Below, piece by piece: positions 11,736 through 24,883 of a stretch of 64,000 bases of DNA. Positions within the stretch are counted from its first letter, which is position 1; each line of letters opens with the position of its first letter. This DNA is from Panorpa germanica. Taxonomy: Eukaryota > Arthropoda > Insecta > Mecoptera > Panorpidae. The stretch is from assembly GCA_963678705.1 (NCBI GenBank), contig OY783214.1:868001-932000 (forward strand), in the 5' to 3' direction. The translations under genes were made by a program, and so were the position numbers. Below the pieces are notes generated by a model. The model was not told where the DNA came from. It ran no database searches and saw only the letters and a list, made by a program, of their open reading frames with translations.

Positions 11736-12909
11736 TTAGTTTATACTCGTATAAGAGCGAGTTTCAAATAATAAAGAGAGTGTATTAATTGTTATAAGTA
11801 AACAATATATATGGTTTTCTTGAAAATTGTGACTGATTGTTTATGAACAATCACACTATACTTAGATAACGCAAAAAAAAACATAACTTGTCGCATATTA
11901 TGATACTATATAGAATTTATAGAAATTCCAGGGTGCCTTTAATAATGTCTGGTGGCCAAGTGCCCTTCGAAGAATTAGGCCGGCAAAAATCTCTAGGAAC
12001 GTCTACTGCACTATGGAGAACTATATTCATTGTTAAACATTAACTTTACAAACCGATTACCGTTCCATAAAAAGAGGCAATTATCTAATGGTTGTCCTCA
12101 ACTCTAGAACATGGTATTTGACGAGGACTGTGTTTCTCACTCGAAAGGTTGTGTAAACGTATGTTTTGTCGAATGATAAAGTGATCCTTGTCGATGCAAA
12201 TAGTATAGAACAACTAGAAGGCTGTTCCTTAGCTTCTATAGATAAAATGTGTAGTTTCTTGAAGCTACACAAAATAGCTATATCTTCAAGTAAAACAAAG
12301 ATTATGATTCTTGCCTTTGGCAAGACAGATGGGACTTAACAGAAAAAGAAAGAGCTAAATTTTGGTTAACAAAGACGTTAATTTTGATTTGCAACACAAC
12401 TGGTACCTATCTACTGTGTGTGTGTGATCGGCTCCTGCTACTTTAGGTGAAAAAAGTGATAAAAAGTGAGAAATTAATTACGGAAAAAAATTAAATATAT
12501 TATATAAATACTTCTTCTAACGAAAAGTGTTGAAGTTTATTTTAATATTGTGCTAATTTAATCTAAAATAAGTGTTTTAAAAAATGTTTGACAGTTGGAA
12601 ACCAGTGTTGAAAAATATAACTAAATATATATATGTCGCGTACACGCAGTCTTACGAAAATAACCTCAAAACTGTAACTTTGTCGTTTTTGAGATAAAAC
12701 AATAATAAGTGCGATAGACATAGAAATTGATATAAGTTAGGTAAGTGTTTGTGCTAAAACATTAACTGGCTAGGAAATTCAAGAAATCTGTAGACCTTTA
12801 TAAGGAAGACCTTACATAACCACTACAAATATACGGAAAACAAAAGGTTGCTGCTCACTATCAAGTAAGTCAAATAACAATAACTATTAATAATATTAAT
12901 ACATAACAA
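11736..12909 (+). repeat. Satellite monomer 11, subtype K
   Basis: Full length, 1174 bp. Diagnostic are ctctagaacatggtatttg, gaaggctgttcc, and tatgtcgcgtacacg in the CpG-dense motif. Twins are monomers 31 and 47. Confidence 0.9.
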
Positions 12910-14081
12910 TTAGTTTATACTCGTATAAAAGCAAGTTTCAAATAATAAAAAGTGTATTAATGGTTATAACTAAACAATATATATGGTTTTCTTGAAAATT
13001 GTGACTGATTGTTTATGAACAATCACACTATACCAAGATAACGCAAAACAAAACATAACTTGTCGCATATCATAATACCATATTAAATTTATAGAAATTC
13101 CAGGGTGCCTTTAATAATGTCTGGTGGCCAAGTGCCCTTCGAAGAATTAGGCCGGCAAAAATCTCTAGGAACGTCTACTGCACTATGGAGAACTATATTC
13201 ATTGTTAAACATTAATTTTACAAACCGATTACCGTTCCATGAAAAGAGGCAACTATCTAATGGTTGTCCTCAACTCTGGAACATGGTATTCGACAAAGAC
13301 TGTGTTTCTCACTCGAAAGGTTGTGTAAACGTATGTTTTGTCGGATGATAAAGTGATCCTTGTCGGTGCATATAGTATAGAACTACTAGAAAGCCGTTCT
13401 TTAGCTTCTATAGATAAAATGTGTAGTTTCTTGAAGCTACACAAAATAGCTATATTTTCAAGTAAAACAAAGATGATGATTCTTGCCTTTGGCAAGACAG
13501 ATGGGACTAAACAGAAAAAGAAAGAGCGACATTTTGGTTAACAATGACGTTAATTTTGATTTGCAACACAACTGGTACCTATCTACTGTGTGTGTGTGAT
13601 CAGCTCCTGCTACTTTAGGTGAAAAAAAAGAATAAAAGTGAGAAATTAATTACGGAAAAAAATTAAATATATTATTTAAATACTTCCTCTAACGAAAAGT
13701 ATTTAAGTTTATTTTAATATTCTGCTAATTTACTCTAAAATAAGTGTTTTTAAAAATGTTTGACAGTTGGAAGCCAGTGTTGAAAAATATAACTAAATAT
13801 ATATATGACGCGTACACGCGGTCTTATGAAAATAACCTCAAAACTGTAACTTTGTCGTTTTTGAGATAAAACAATAATAAGTGCGATAGACAAAGAAATT
13901 GATAATAATTAAGTTACTGTTAGTGCTAAAACATCAACTGGTTAGAAAATTAAAGAAATTTGTAGACCTATATAAGGAAGACCTGATATAAACACTACAA
14001 ATATACGGAAAACAAAAGGTTGCTGCTCACTATCAAGTAAGTCAAATAACATTAACTATAAATAATATTAATACATACCAA
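12910..14081 (+). repeat. Satellite monomer 12, subtype L
   Basis: Full length, 1172 bp. The RT relic reads gtcggatgataaag and its usual TAA terminator is changed (gactaaacag), giving a longer open frame. Twins are monomers 32 and 48. Confidence 0.9.
13169..13541 (+). pseudogene. RT relic with extended open frame (subtype L, monomer 12)
   Basis: Same relic as at 3780-4122, but the box reads SDD in the second frame (tcggatgat), and the TAA that normally ends it is changed to AAA, so the frame runs on through KTDGTKQKKKERHFG. The second-frame open stretch is 67 codons from a TTG at 13338, with no proper start. Conservation by copying of the array explains it as well as selection does. Confidence 0.6.
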
Positions 14082-14725
14082 TTAGTTTATACTCGTATAA
14101 AATCGAGTTTTAAATAAAAAAGAGAGTGTATTTATTGTTATAAGTAAACAATATATATAGTTTTTTAAAAAAAATTGTGACTAATTGTTCATGAACAATC
14201 ACACTATACCAAGATAACGCAAAAAAAAACATAACTTGTCTCATATTATAATACTATATAGAATTTATAGAAATTCCAGGGTGCCTTTAATAATGTCTGG
14301 TGGCCAAGTGCCTTTCGAAGAATTAGGCCGGCAAAAATCTCTAGGAACGTCTACTGCACTATGGAGAACTATATTCATTGTTAAACATTAACTTTACAAA
14401 CCGATTACCGTTCCATAAAAAGAGGCAATTATCTAATGGTTGTCCTCAACTCTAGAACATGGTATTTGACGAGGACTGTATTTCTCACTCGAAAGGTTGT
14501 GTAAACGTATGTTTATAATAATAAGTGCGATAGACATAGAAATTGATATAAGTTAGGTAAGTGTTTGTGCTAAAACATTAACTGGTTAGGAAATTCAAGA
14601 AATCTGTAGACCTTTATAAGGAAGACCTTACATAACCACTACAAATATACGGAAAACAAAAGGTTGCTGCTCACTATCAAGTAAGTCAAATAACAATAAC
14701 TATAAATAATATTAATACATAACAA
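14082..14725 (+). repeat. Satellite monomer 13, subtype M (internally deleted)
   Basis: Only 644 bp. About 528 bp are missing at the junction gtatgtttataataataag near 14511-14525. The lost part holds the catalytic half of the RT relic, the TG tract and the CpG-dense motif. The same scar is in monomers 33 and 49, so the deletion predates the spread of this cassette. Confidence 0.9.
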
Positions 14726-15737
14726 TTAGTTTATACTCGTATAAAAGCAAGTTTCAAATAATAAAAAGTGTATTAATGGTTATAACTAAACAATATATAT
14801 GGTTTTCTTGAAAATTGTGACTGATTGTTTATGAACAATCACACTATAATAAGATAACGCAAAACAAAACATAACTTGTCGCATATCATAATACCATATT
14901 AAATTTATAAAAATTCCAGGGTGCCTTTAATAATGTCTGGTGGCCAAGTGCCCTTCGAAGAATTAGGCCGGCAAAAATCTTTAGGAACGTCTACTGCACT
15001 ATGGAGAACTATATTCATTGTTAAACATTAATTTTACAAACCGATTACCGTTCCATGAAAAGAGGCAACTATTTAATGGTTGTCCTCAACTCTGGAACAT
15101 GGTAATCGACGAGGACTATGTTTCTCACTCAAAAGGTTGTGTAAACGTATGTTTTGTCGAATGATAAAGTGATCCTTGTCCGTGCAAATAGTATAGAACA
15201 ACTAGAAAGCCGTTCTTCAGCTTTTATAGATAAAATGTGTAGTTTTTTGAAGCTACACAAAAAACTATATCTTCAAGTAAATCAAAGATGATTATTCTTG
15301 CCTTTAACAAGACAGATGGGACTTAACAGAAAAAGGAAGAACTACATATTGGTTAACAAAGACGTTAATTTTGATTTGCAACACAAGTGGTACCTATCTA
15401 CTGTGTGTGTGATCGGCTCCTGCTACTTTAGGTAAAAAAAAGATTAAAAGTAAAAAATTAATTACGAAAAAAAATTAAATATATTATATAAATACTTCTT
15501 CTAACGAAAAGTATTTAAGTTTATTTTAATATTGTGCTAATTTAATCTGAAATAAGTGTTTTGAAAAATGTTTGACAGTTGGAAACCAGTGTTGAAAAAT
15601 ATAACTAAATATATATATGACGCGTACACGCGGTCTTATGAAGATAACCTCAAAACTGTAACTTTGTCGTTTTTGAGATAAAACAATAATAAGTGCGATA
15701 GACAAAGAAATTGATAATAATTAGTTTATTGTTAATG
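14726..15737 (+). repeat. Satellite monomer 14, truncated (N)
   Basis: 1012 bp. The head matches monomer 34 (cactataataag, tggtaatcgacg), the second half is A/F-like, and it stops after gttaatg at a rearrangement junction. One TG is missing from its TG tract near 15405. Confidence 0.85.
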
Positions 15738-15756
15738 GTCCTTGCCGTAATAAAAC
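15738..15756. other. Filler sequence at a monomer 14/15 breakpoint
   Basis: These 19 bases (gtccttgccgtaataaaac) do not match the array at this phase; the flanks resume as normal monomer sequence. It is consistent with end-joining repair, though the last bases loosely resemble cgtataaaa of the monomer start. Confidence 0.6.
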
Positions 15757-16688
15757 AAATAATAAAGAGAGTGTATTAATTGTTATAAGTAAACAATATA
15801 TATGGTTTTCTTGAAAATTGTGACTGATTGTTCATGAACAATCACACTATACCAAGATCACGCAAAAAAAAACATAAATTGTCGCATATTATAATACTAT
15901 ATAGAATTTATAAAAATTCCAGGGTGCCTTTAATAATGTCTGGTGGCCAAGTGCCCTTCGAAGAATTAGGCCGGCAAAAATCTCTAGGAACGTCTACTGC
16001 ACTATGGAGAACTATATTCATTGTTAAACATTAATTTTACAAACCGATTACCGTTCCATGAAAAGAGGCAACTATCTAATGGTTGTCCTCAACTCTGGAA
16101 CATGGTATTCGACAAAGACTGTGTTTCTCACTCGAAAGGTTGTGTAAACAATGACGTTAATTTTGATTTGCAACACAACTGGTACCTATCTACTGTGTGT
16201 GTGTGATCGGCTCCTGCTACTTTAGGTGAAAAAAAAGATTAAAAGTGAGAAATTAATTACGGAAAAAAATTAAATATATTATATAAATACTTCTTCTAAC
16301 AAAAAGTATTTAAGTTTATTTTAATATTGTGCTAATTTACTCTAAAATAAGTGTTTTTAAAAATGTTTGACAGTTGGAAGCCAGTGTTGAAAAATATGAC
16401 TACATATATATATGACGCGTACACGCAGTCTTATAAAAATAACCTCAAACCTGTAACTTTGTCGTTTTTAAAATAAAACAATAATAAGTGCGATTGACAT
16501 AGAAATTGATATAAGTTAGGTAAGTGTTTGTGCTAAAACATCAACTGGTTAGGAAATTCAAGAAATCTGTAGACCTATATAAGGAAGACCATACATAACA
16601 ACTACAAATATACGGAAAACAAAAGGTTGCTGCTCACTATCAAGTAAGTCAAATAACAATAACTATAAATAATATTAATACATAACAA
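15757..16688 (+). repeat. Satellite monomer 15, truncated C-like (C')
   Basis: 932 bp. It lacks about the first 31 bases, and 212 bp are missing at 16146-16149, where gtgtaaac is joined to aatgacg across an aac microhomology. The deletion removes the FADD half of the RT relic and is not seen in any other monomer here. Confidence 0.85.
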
Positions 16689-17858
16689 TTAGTTTATACT
16701 CGTATAAAAGCAAGTTTCAAATAATAAAGAGTGTATTAATTTTTATAAGTAAACAATATATATGGTTTTCTTGAAAATTGTGACTGATTGTTTATGAACA
16801 ATCACACTATACCAAGATAACGCAAAACAAAAGATAACTTGTCGCATATCATAATACTATATTAAATTTATAGAAATTCCAGGGTGCCTTTAATAATGTC
16901 TGGTGGCCAAGTGCCCTTAGAAGAATTAGGCCGGCAAAATTCTCTAGGAACGTCTACTGCACTATCGAGAACTATATTCATTGTTAAACAATAATTTTAC
17001 AAACCGATTATCGTTCCATAAAAAGAGGCAAGTATCTAATGGATGTCCTCACCTCTGGAACATGGTATTCGACGAGGACTGTGTTTCTCACTCGAAAGGT
17101 TGTGTAAACGTATGTTTTGCCGAATGATAAAGTGATCCTTGTCGGTGCAAATAGTATAGAACAACTAGAAAGCCGTTCTTCAGCTTCTATAGATAAAATG
17201 AGTAGTTTTTTGAAGCTACACAAAAAACTATATCTTCAAGTAAATCAAAGATGATTATTCTTGCCTTTAACAAGACAGATGGGACTTAACAGAAAAAGGA
17301 AGAACTACATATTGGTTAACAAAGACGTTAATTTTGATTTGCAACACAAGTGGTACCTATCTACTGTGTGTGTGTGATCGGCTCCTGCTACTTTAGGTGA
17401 AAAAAAGATTAAAAGAGAAAAAATAATTACGAAAAAAAATTAAATATATTATATAAATACTTCTTCTAACGAAAAGTATTTAAGTTTATTTTAATATTGT
17501 GCTAATTTAATCTGAAATAAGTGTTTTGAAAAATGTTTGACAGTTGGAAACCAGTGTTGAAAAATATAACTAAATATATATATGACGCGTACACGCGGTC
17601 TTATGAAAATAACCTCAAAACTGTAACTTTGTCGTTTTTGAGATAAAACAATAATAAGTGCGATAGACAAAGAAATTAATAATAATTAGTTTATTGTTAA
17701 TGCTAAAACATCAACTGGTTAGGAAATTCAAGAAATCTGTAGACCTATATAAGGAAAACCTCATATAAACACTATAAATATACGGAAAACTAAAGGTTGC
17801 TGCTCACTATCAAGTAAGTCAAATAACATTAACTATAAATAATAATAATACATAACAA
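16689..17858 (+). repeat. Satellite monomer 16, subtype A; start of second HOR copy
   Basis: Matches monomer 1 including its private attttt variant. The first visible difference is taattttgat instead of taatattgat. It marks the HOR boundary at offset 16688. Confidence 0.92.
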
Positions 17859-19033
17859 TTAGTTTATACTCGTATAAAAGCGAGTATCAAATAATAAAGA
17901 GAGTGTATTAATTGTTACAAGTAAACAATATATATGGTTTTCTTGAAAATTGTGACTGATTGTTCATGAACAATCACACTATACCAAGATAACGCAAATA
18001 AAAAAAATAACTTGTCGCATATTATAATACTATATAGAATTTATAGAAATTCTAGGGTGCCTTTAATAATGTCTGGTGGCCAAGTGCCCTTCGAAGAATT
18101 AGGCCGGCAAAAATCTCTAGGAACTTCTACTGCACTATGGAGAACTATATTCATTGTTAAACATTAATTTTACAAACCGATTACCGTTCCATGAAAAGAG
18201 GCAACTATTTAATGGTTGTCCTCAACTCTGGAACATGGTTTTCGACAAGGACTGTGTTTCTTACTCAAAAGGTTGTGTAAACGTATGTCTTATCAAATGA
18301 TAAAGTGATCCTTGTCGGTGCAAATAGTATAGAACAACTAGAAAGCCGTTCTTTAGCTTCTATAGATAAAATGTGTAGTTTCTTGAAGCTACACAAAATA
18401 GCTATATCTTCAAGTAAAACAAAGATGATGATCCTTGCCTTTGGCAAGACAGATGGGACTTAACAGAAAAAGGAAGAACTACATATTGTTTAACAAAGAC
18501 GTTAATTAGGATTTGCAATACAAGTGGTACCTATCTACTGTGTGTGTGTGATCAGCTCCTGCTACTTTAGGTGAAAAAAGTGATTAGAAGTGAAAAATTA
18601 ATTACTGAAAAAAATTTAATATATTATATAAATACTTCTTCTAACGAAAAGTATTTAAGTTTATTTTAATATTGTGCTAATTTAATCTAAAATAAGTGTT
18701 TTTAAAAATGTTTGACAGTTGGAAACCAGTGTTGAAAAATATAAATAAATATATATATGACGCGTACACGCAGTCTTATAAAAATTACCTTAAAATTGTA
18801 ACTATGTCGTTTTTGAGATAAAACAATAATAAGTGCGATACACAAAGAAATTGATAATAATAACGTTACTGTTAGTGCTGAGACATCAACTTGTTAGGAA
18901 ATTCAAGAAATTTGTAGACCTATATAAAGAAGACCTGATATAAACACTACAAATATACGGAAAACAAAAGGTTGTTGCTCACTATCAAGTAAGTCAAATA
19001 ACATTAACTATTAATAATATTAATACATAACAA
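17859..19033 (+). repeat. Satellite monomer 17, subtype B
   Basis: Same length as monomer 2 (1175 bp) and shares tggttttcgac and aaaaattacc, which the other B-like units lack in part. Confidence 0.9.
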
Positions 19034-20208
19034 TTAGTTTATACTCGTATAAAATCGGGTTTTAAATAATAAAGAGAGTGTATTAATTGTTATAAGTAAA
19101 CAATATATATGGTTTTCTTGAAAATTGTGACTGATTGTTCATGAACAATCACACTATACCAAGATCACGCAAAAAAAAAACATAAATTGTCGCATATTAT
19201 AATACTATATAGAATTTATAGAAATTCCAGGGTGCCTTTAATAATGTCTGGTGGCCAAGTGCCCTTCGAAGAATTAGGCCGGCAAAAATCTCTAGGCACG
19301 TCTACTGCACTATAAAGAACTATATTCATTGTTAAACATTAATTTTACAAACCGATTACCGTTCCATGAAAAGAGGCAACTATCTAATGGTTGTCCTCAA
19401 CTCTGGAACATGGTATTCGACAAAGACTGTGTTTCTCACTCGAAAGAATGTGTAAACGTATGTTTTGTCGAATGATAAAGTGATCCTTGTCGGTGCAAAT
19501 AGTATAGAACAACTAGAAAGCCGTACTTTAGCTTTTATAGATAAAATGTGTAGTTTCTTGAAGCTACACAAAATAGCTATATCTTCAAGTAAAACAAAGA
19601 TGATGATTCTTGCCTTTGGCAAGACAGATGGGACTTAACAGAAAAAGAAAGAGCGACATTTTGGTTAACAATGACGTTAATTTTGATTTGCAACACAACT
19701 GGTACCTATCTACTGTGTGTGTGTGATCGGCTCCTGCTACTTTAGGTGAAAAAAAAGATTAAAAGTGAGAAATTAATTACGGAAAAAAATTAAATATATT
19801 ATATAAATACTTCTTCTAACAAAAAGTATTTAAGTTTATTTTAATATTGTGCTAATTTACTCTAAAATAAGTGTTTTTAAAAATGTTTGACAGTTGGAAG
19901 CCAGTGTTGAAAAATATGACTACATATATATATGACGCGTACACGCAGTCTTATAAAAATAACCTCAAACCTGTAACTTTGTCGTTTTTAAAATAAAACA
20001 ATAATAAGTGCGATTGACATAGAAATTGATATAAGTTAGGTAAGTGTTTGTGCTAAAACATCAACTGGTTAGGAAATTCAAAAAATCTGTAGACCTATAT
20101 AAGGAAGACCTTACATAACCACTACAAATATACGGAAAACAAAAGGTTGCTGCTCACTATCAAGTAAGTCAAATAACAATAACTATAAATAATATTAATA
20201 CATAACAA
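19034..20208 (+). repeat. Satellite monomer 18, subtype C
   Basis: 1175 bp, twin of monomer 3, with the ctataaagaac variant and ttcaaaaaatctg in the tail. This tail reappears in hybrid monomer 24. Confidence 0.9.
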
Positions 20209-21380
20209 TTAGTTTATACTCGTATAAAAGCAAGTTTCAAATAATAAAGAGTGTATTAATTGTTATAAGTAAACAATATATATAGTTTTCTTGAAAATTG
20301 TGACTGATTGTTTATGAACAATCACACTATACCAAGATAACGCAAAACAAAACATAACTTGTCGCATATCATAATACTATATTAAATTTATAGAAATTCT
20401 AGGGTGCCTTTAATAATGTCTGGTGGCCAAGTGCCCTTTGAAGAATTAGGCCGGCAAAATTCTCTAGGAACGTCTACTGCACTATGGAGAACTATATTCA
20501 TTGTTAAACATTAATTTTACAAACCGATTACCGTTCCATAAAAAGAGGCAAGTATCTAATGGATGTCCTCACCTCTGGAACATGGTATTCGACGAGGACT
20601 GTGTTTCTCACTCGAAAGGTTGTGTAAACGTATGTTTTGCCGAATGATATAGTGATCCTTGTCGGTGCAAATAGTAGAGAACAACTAGAAAGCCGTGCTT
20701 TAGCTTCTATAAATAAAATGTGTAGTTTCTTGAAGCTACACAAAATGGCTATATCTTCAAGTAAAACAAAGATAATGATACTTGCCTTTAGCAAGACAGA
20801 TGGGACTTAACAGAAAAAGGAAGAACTACATATTGGTTAACAAAGACGTTAATTTTGATTTGCAACACAAGTGGTACTTATCTACTGTGTGTGTGTGATC
20901 GGCTACTGCTACTTTAGGTGAAAAAAGTGATTAAAAGTGAGAAATTAATTACTGAATAAAATTAAATATAATATATAAATACTTCTTCTAACGAAAAGTA
21001 TTTAAGTTTATTTTAATATTGTGCTAATTTATTCTACAATAAGTGTTTTTAAAAATGTTTGACAGTTGGAAACCAGTGTTAAAAAATATAAGTAAATATA
21101 TATATGACGCGTACACGCGGTCTTATGAAAATAACCTCAAAACTGTAACTTTGTCGTTTTTGATATTAAACAATAATAAGTGCGATATACAAAAAAATTG
21201 TTAATAATTAGGTTAGTGTTAGTGCTAAAACATTAACTGGTTAAGAATTTCAAGAAATCTGTCGATCTATATATGGAAGACCTATTATAAACACTACAAA
21301 TATACGAAAAACAAAAGGTTGCTGCTCACTATCAAGTAAGTCAAATAACATTAACTATAAATAATAATAATACATAACAA
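20209..21380 (+). repeat. Satellite monomer 19, subtype D
   Basis: 1172 bp, twin of monomer 4. A private change is gacctattataaac near 21283 (gacctcttataaac elsewhere). Confidence 0.9.
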
Positions 21381-22552
21381 TTAGTTTATACTCGTATAAG
21401 AGCGAGTTTCAAATAATAAAGAGAGTGTATTAATTGTTATAAGTAAACAATATATATGGTTTTCTTGAAAATTGTGACTGATTGTTTATGAACAATCACA
21501 CTATACTAAGATAACGCAAAAAAAACATAACTTGTCGCATATTATAATACTATATAGAATTTATAGAAATTCCAGGGTGCCTTTAATAATGTCTGGTGGC
21601 CAAGTGCCCTTCGAAGAATTAGGCCGGCAAAAATCTCTAAAAACGTCAACTGCACTATGCAGAACTATATTCATTGTTAAACATTAATTTTACAAACCGA
21701 TTACCGTTCTATGAAAAGAGGCAACTATTTAATGGTTGTCCTCAACTCTGGAACATGGTATTCGACGAGGACTGTGTTTCTCACTCGAAAGGCTGTGTAA
21801 ACGTATGTTTTATCGAATGATAAAGTAATCCTTGTCGGTGCAAATAGTATAGAACAATTAGAAAGCCGTTCTTTAGCTTCTATAGATAAAATGTGTAGTT
21901 TCTTAAAGCTACACACAATAGCTATATCTTCAAGTAAAACAAAGATGATTATTCTTGCCTTTAACAAGACAGATGGGACTTAACAGAAAAAGAAAGAGCG
22001 ACATTTTGGTTAACAATGACGTTAATTTTGATTTGCAACACAACTGGTACCTATCTACTGTGTGTGTGTGATCGGCTCCTGCTACTTTAGGTGAAAAAAA
22101 GATTAAAAGTGAGAAATTAATTACGGAAAAAAATTAAATATATTATATAAATACTTCTTCTAACAAAAAGTATTTAAGTTTATTTTAATATTGTGCTAAT
22201 TTACTCTAAAATAAGTGTTTTTAAAAATGTTTGACAGTTGGAAGCCAGTGTTGAAAAATATGACTACATATATATATGACGCGTACACGCAGTCTTATAA
22301 AAATAACCTCAAACCTGTAACTTTGTCGTTTTTAAAATAAAACAATAATAAGTGCGATTAACATAGAAATTGATATAAGTTAGGTAAGTGTTTGTGCTAA
22401 AACATCAACTGGTTAGGAAATTCAAGAAATCTGTAGACCTATATAAGGAAGACCTTACATAACCACTACAAATATACGGAAAACAAAAGGTTGCTGCTCA
22501 CTATCAAGTAAGTCAAATAACAATAACTATAAATAATATTAATACATAACAA
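21381..22552 (+). repeat. Satellite monomer 20, subtype E
   Basis: 1172 bp, twin of monomer 5. A private gcgattaacatag in its tail is shared only with hybrid monomer 25, which identifies the parent of that hybrid. Confidence 0.9.
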
Positions 22553-23708
22553 TTAGTTTATACTCGTATAAAAGCAAGTTTCAAATAATAAAGAGTGTAT
22601 TAATTGTTATAAGTAAACAATATATATGGTTTTCTTGAAAATTGTGACTGATTGTTTATGAACAATCACACTATACCAAGATAACGCAAAACAAAAGATA
22701 ACTTGTCGCATATCATAATACTATATTAAATTAATAGAAATTCCAGGGTGCCTTTAATAATGTCTGGTGACCAAGTGCCCTTAGAAGAATTAGGCCAGCA
22801 AAATTCTCTAGGAACGTCTACTGCACTATCGAGAACTATATTCATTGTTAAACATTAATTTTACAAACCGATTACCGTTCCATAAAAAGAGGCAAGTATC
22901 TAATGGATGTCCTCACCTCTGGAACATGGTATTCGACGAGGACTGTGTTTCTCACTCGAAAGGTTGTGTAAACGTATGTTTTGCTGAATGATAAAGTGAT
23001 CCTTGTCAGTGCAAATAGTATAGAACAACTAGAAAGCCGTTCTTCAGCTTCTATAGATAAAATGTGTTGTTTTTTGAAGCTACACAAAAAACTATATCTT
23101 CAAGTAAATCAAAGATGATTATTCTTGCCTTTAACAAGACAGATGGGACTTAACAGAAAAAGGAAGAACTACATATTGGTTAACAAAGACGTTAATTTTG
23201 ATTTGCAACACAAGTGGTACTTATCTACTGTGTGTGTGTGATCGGCTCCTGCTACTTTAGGTGAAAAAAAGATTAAAAGTGAGAAATTAATTACGAAAAA
23301 AAATTAAATATATTATATAAATACTTCTTCTAACGAAAAGTATTTAAGTTTATTTTAATATTGTGCTAATTTAATCTGAAATAAGTGTTTTGAAAAATGT
23401 TTGACAGTTGGAAACCAGTGTTGAAAAATATAACTAAATATATATATGACGCGTACACGCGGTCTTATGAAAATAACCTCAAAACTGTAACTTTGTCGTT
23501 TTTGAGATAAAACAATAATAAGTGCGATAGACAAAGAAATTAATAATAATTAGTTTATTGTTAATGCTAAAACATCAACTGGTTAGGAAATTCAAGAAAT
23601 CTGTAGACCTATATAAGGAAAACCTCATATAAACACTATAAATAGGTTGCTGCTCACTATCAAGTAAGTCAAATAACATTAACTATAAATAATAATAATA
23701 CATAACAA
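22553..23708 (+). repeat. Satellite monomer 21, subtype F
   Basis: 1156 bp. It has a private 14-bp deletion near 23645, where ataaat runs directly into aggttgctg. Its 5.85-kb duplicate, monomer 26, lacks the deletion, so the loss is recent. Confidence 0.9.
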
Positions 23709-24883
23709 TTATTTTGTACTCGTATAAAAGCGAGTATCACATAATAAAGAGAGTGTATTAATTGTTACAAGTAAACAATATATATGGTTTTCTTGAAAAT
23801 TGTGACTGATTGTTCATGAACAATCACACTATACCAAGATAACGCAAATAAAAAAAATAACTTGTCGCATATTATAATACTATATAGAATTTATAGAAAT
23901 TCCAGGGTGCCTTTAATAATGTCTGGTGGCCAAGTGCCCTTCGAAGAATTAGGCCGGCAAAAATCTCTAGGAACTTCTACTGCACTATAGAGAACTATAT
24001 TCATTGTTAAACATTAATTTTACAAACCGATTACCGTTCCATGAAAAGAGGCAACTATTTAATGGTTGTCCTCAACTCTGGAACATGGTATTCGACAAGG
24101 ACTGTGTTTCTTACTCAAAAGGTTGTGTAAACGTATGTCTTATCAAATGATAAAGTGATCCTTGTCAGTGCAAATAGTATAGAACAACTAGAAAGCCGTT
24201 CTTTAGCTTCTATAGATAAAATGTGAAGTTTCTTGAAGCTACACAAAATGGCTATATCTTCAAGTAAAACAAAGATGATGATCCTTGCCTTTGGCAAGAC
24301 AGATGGGACTTAACAGAAAAAGGAAGAACTACATATTGTTTAACAAAGACGTTAATTAGGATTTGCAATACAAGTGGTACCTATCTACTGTGTGTGTGTG
24401 ATCAGCTCCTGCTACTTTAGGTGAAAAAAGTGATTAGAAGTGAAAAATTAATTACTGAAAAAAATTTAATATATTATATAAATACTACTTCTAACGAAAA
24501 GTTTTTAAGTTTATTTTAATATTGTGCTAATTTAATCTAAAATAAGTGTTTTTAAAAATGTTTGACAGTTGGAAACCAGTGTTGAAAAATATAAATAAAT
24601 ATATATATGACGCGTACACGCAGTCTTATAAAAATAACCTTATAATTGTAACTATGTCGTTTTTCAGATAAAACAATAATAAGTGCGATACACAAAGAAA
24701 TTGATAATAATAACGTTACTGTTAGTGCTGAGACATCAACTTGTTAGGAAATTCAAGAAATTTGTAGACCTATATAAAGAAGACCTGATATAAACACTAC
24801 AAATATACGGAAAACAAAAGGTTGTTGCTCACTATCAAGTAAGTCAAATAACATTAACTATTAATAATATTAATACATAACAA
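23709..24883 (+). repeat. Satellite monomer 22, subtype G
   Basis: 1175 bp. It shares ctatagagaac and ccttataattg with monomer 27 but not with monomer 7, which makes 22 and 27 sister copies. Confidence 0.9.

Noticed and set aside
15828..16206. Two + strand ORFs of 61-68 codons in monomer 15
   Set aside because: They arise from the truncation and the 212-bp deletion in this monomer; the second covers the LWN part of the RT relic joined to downstream noncoding sequence.
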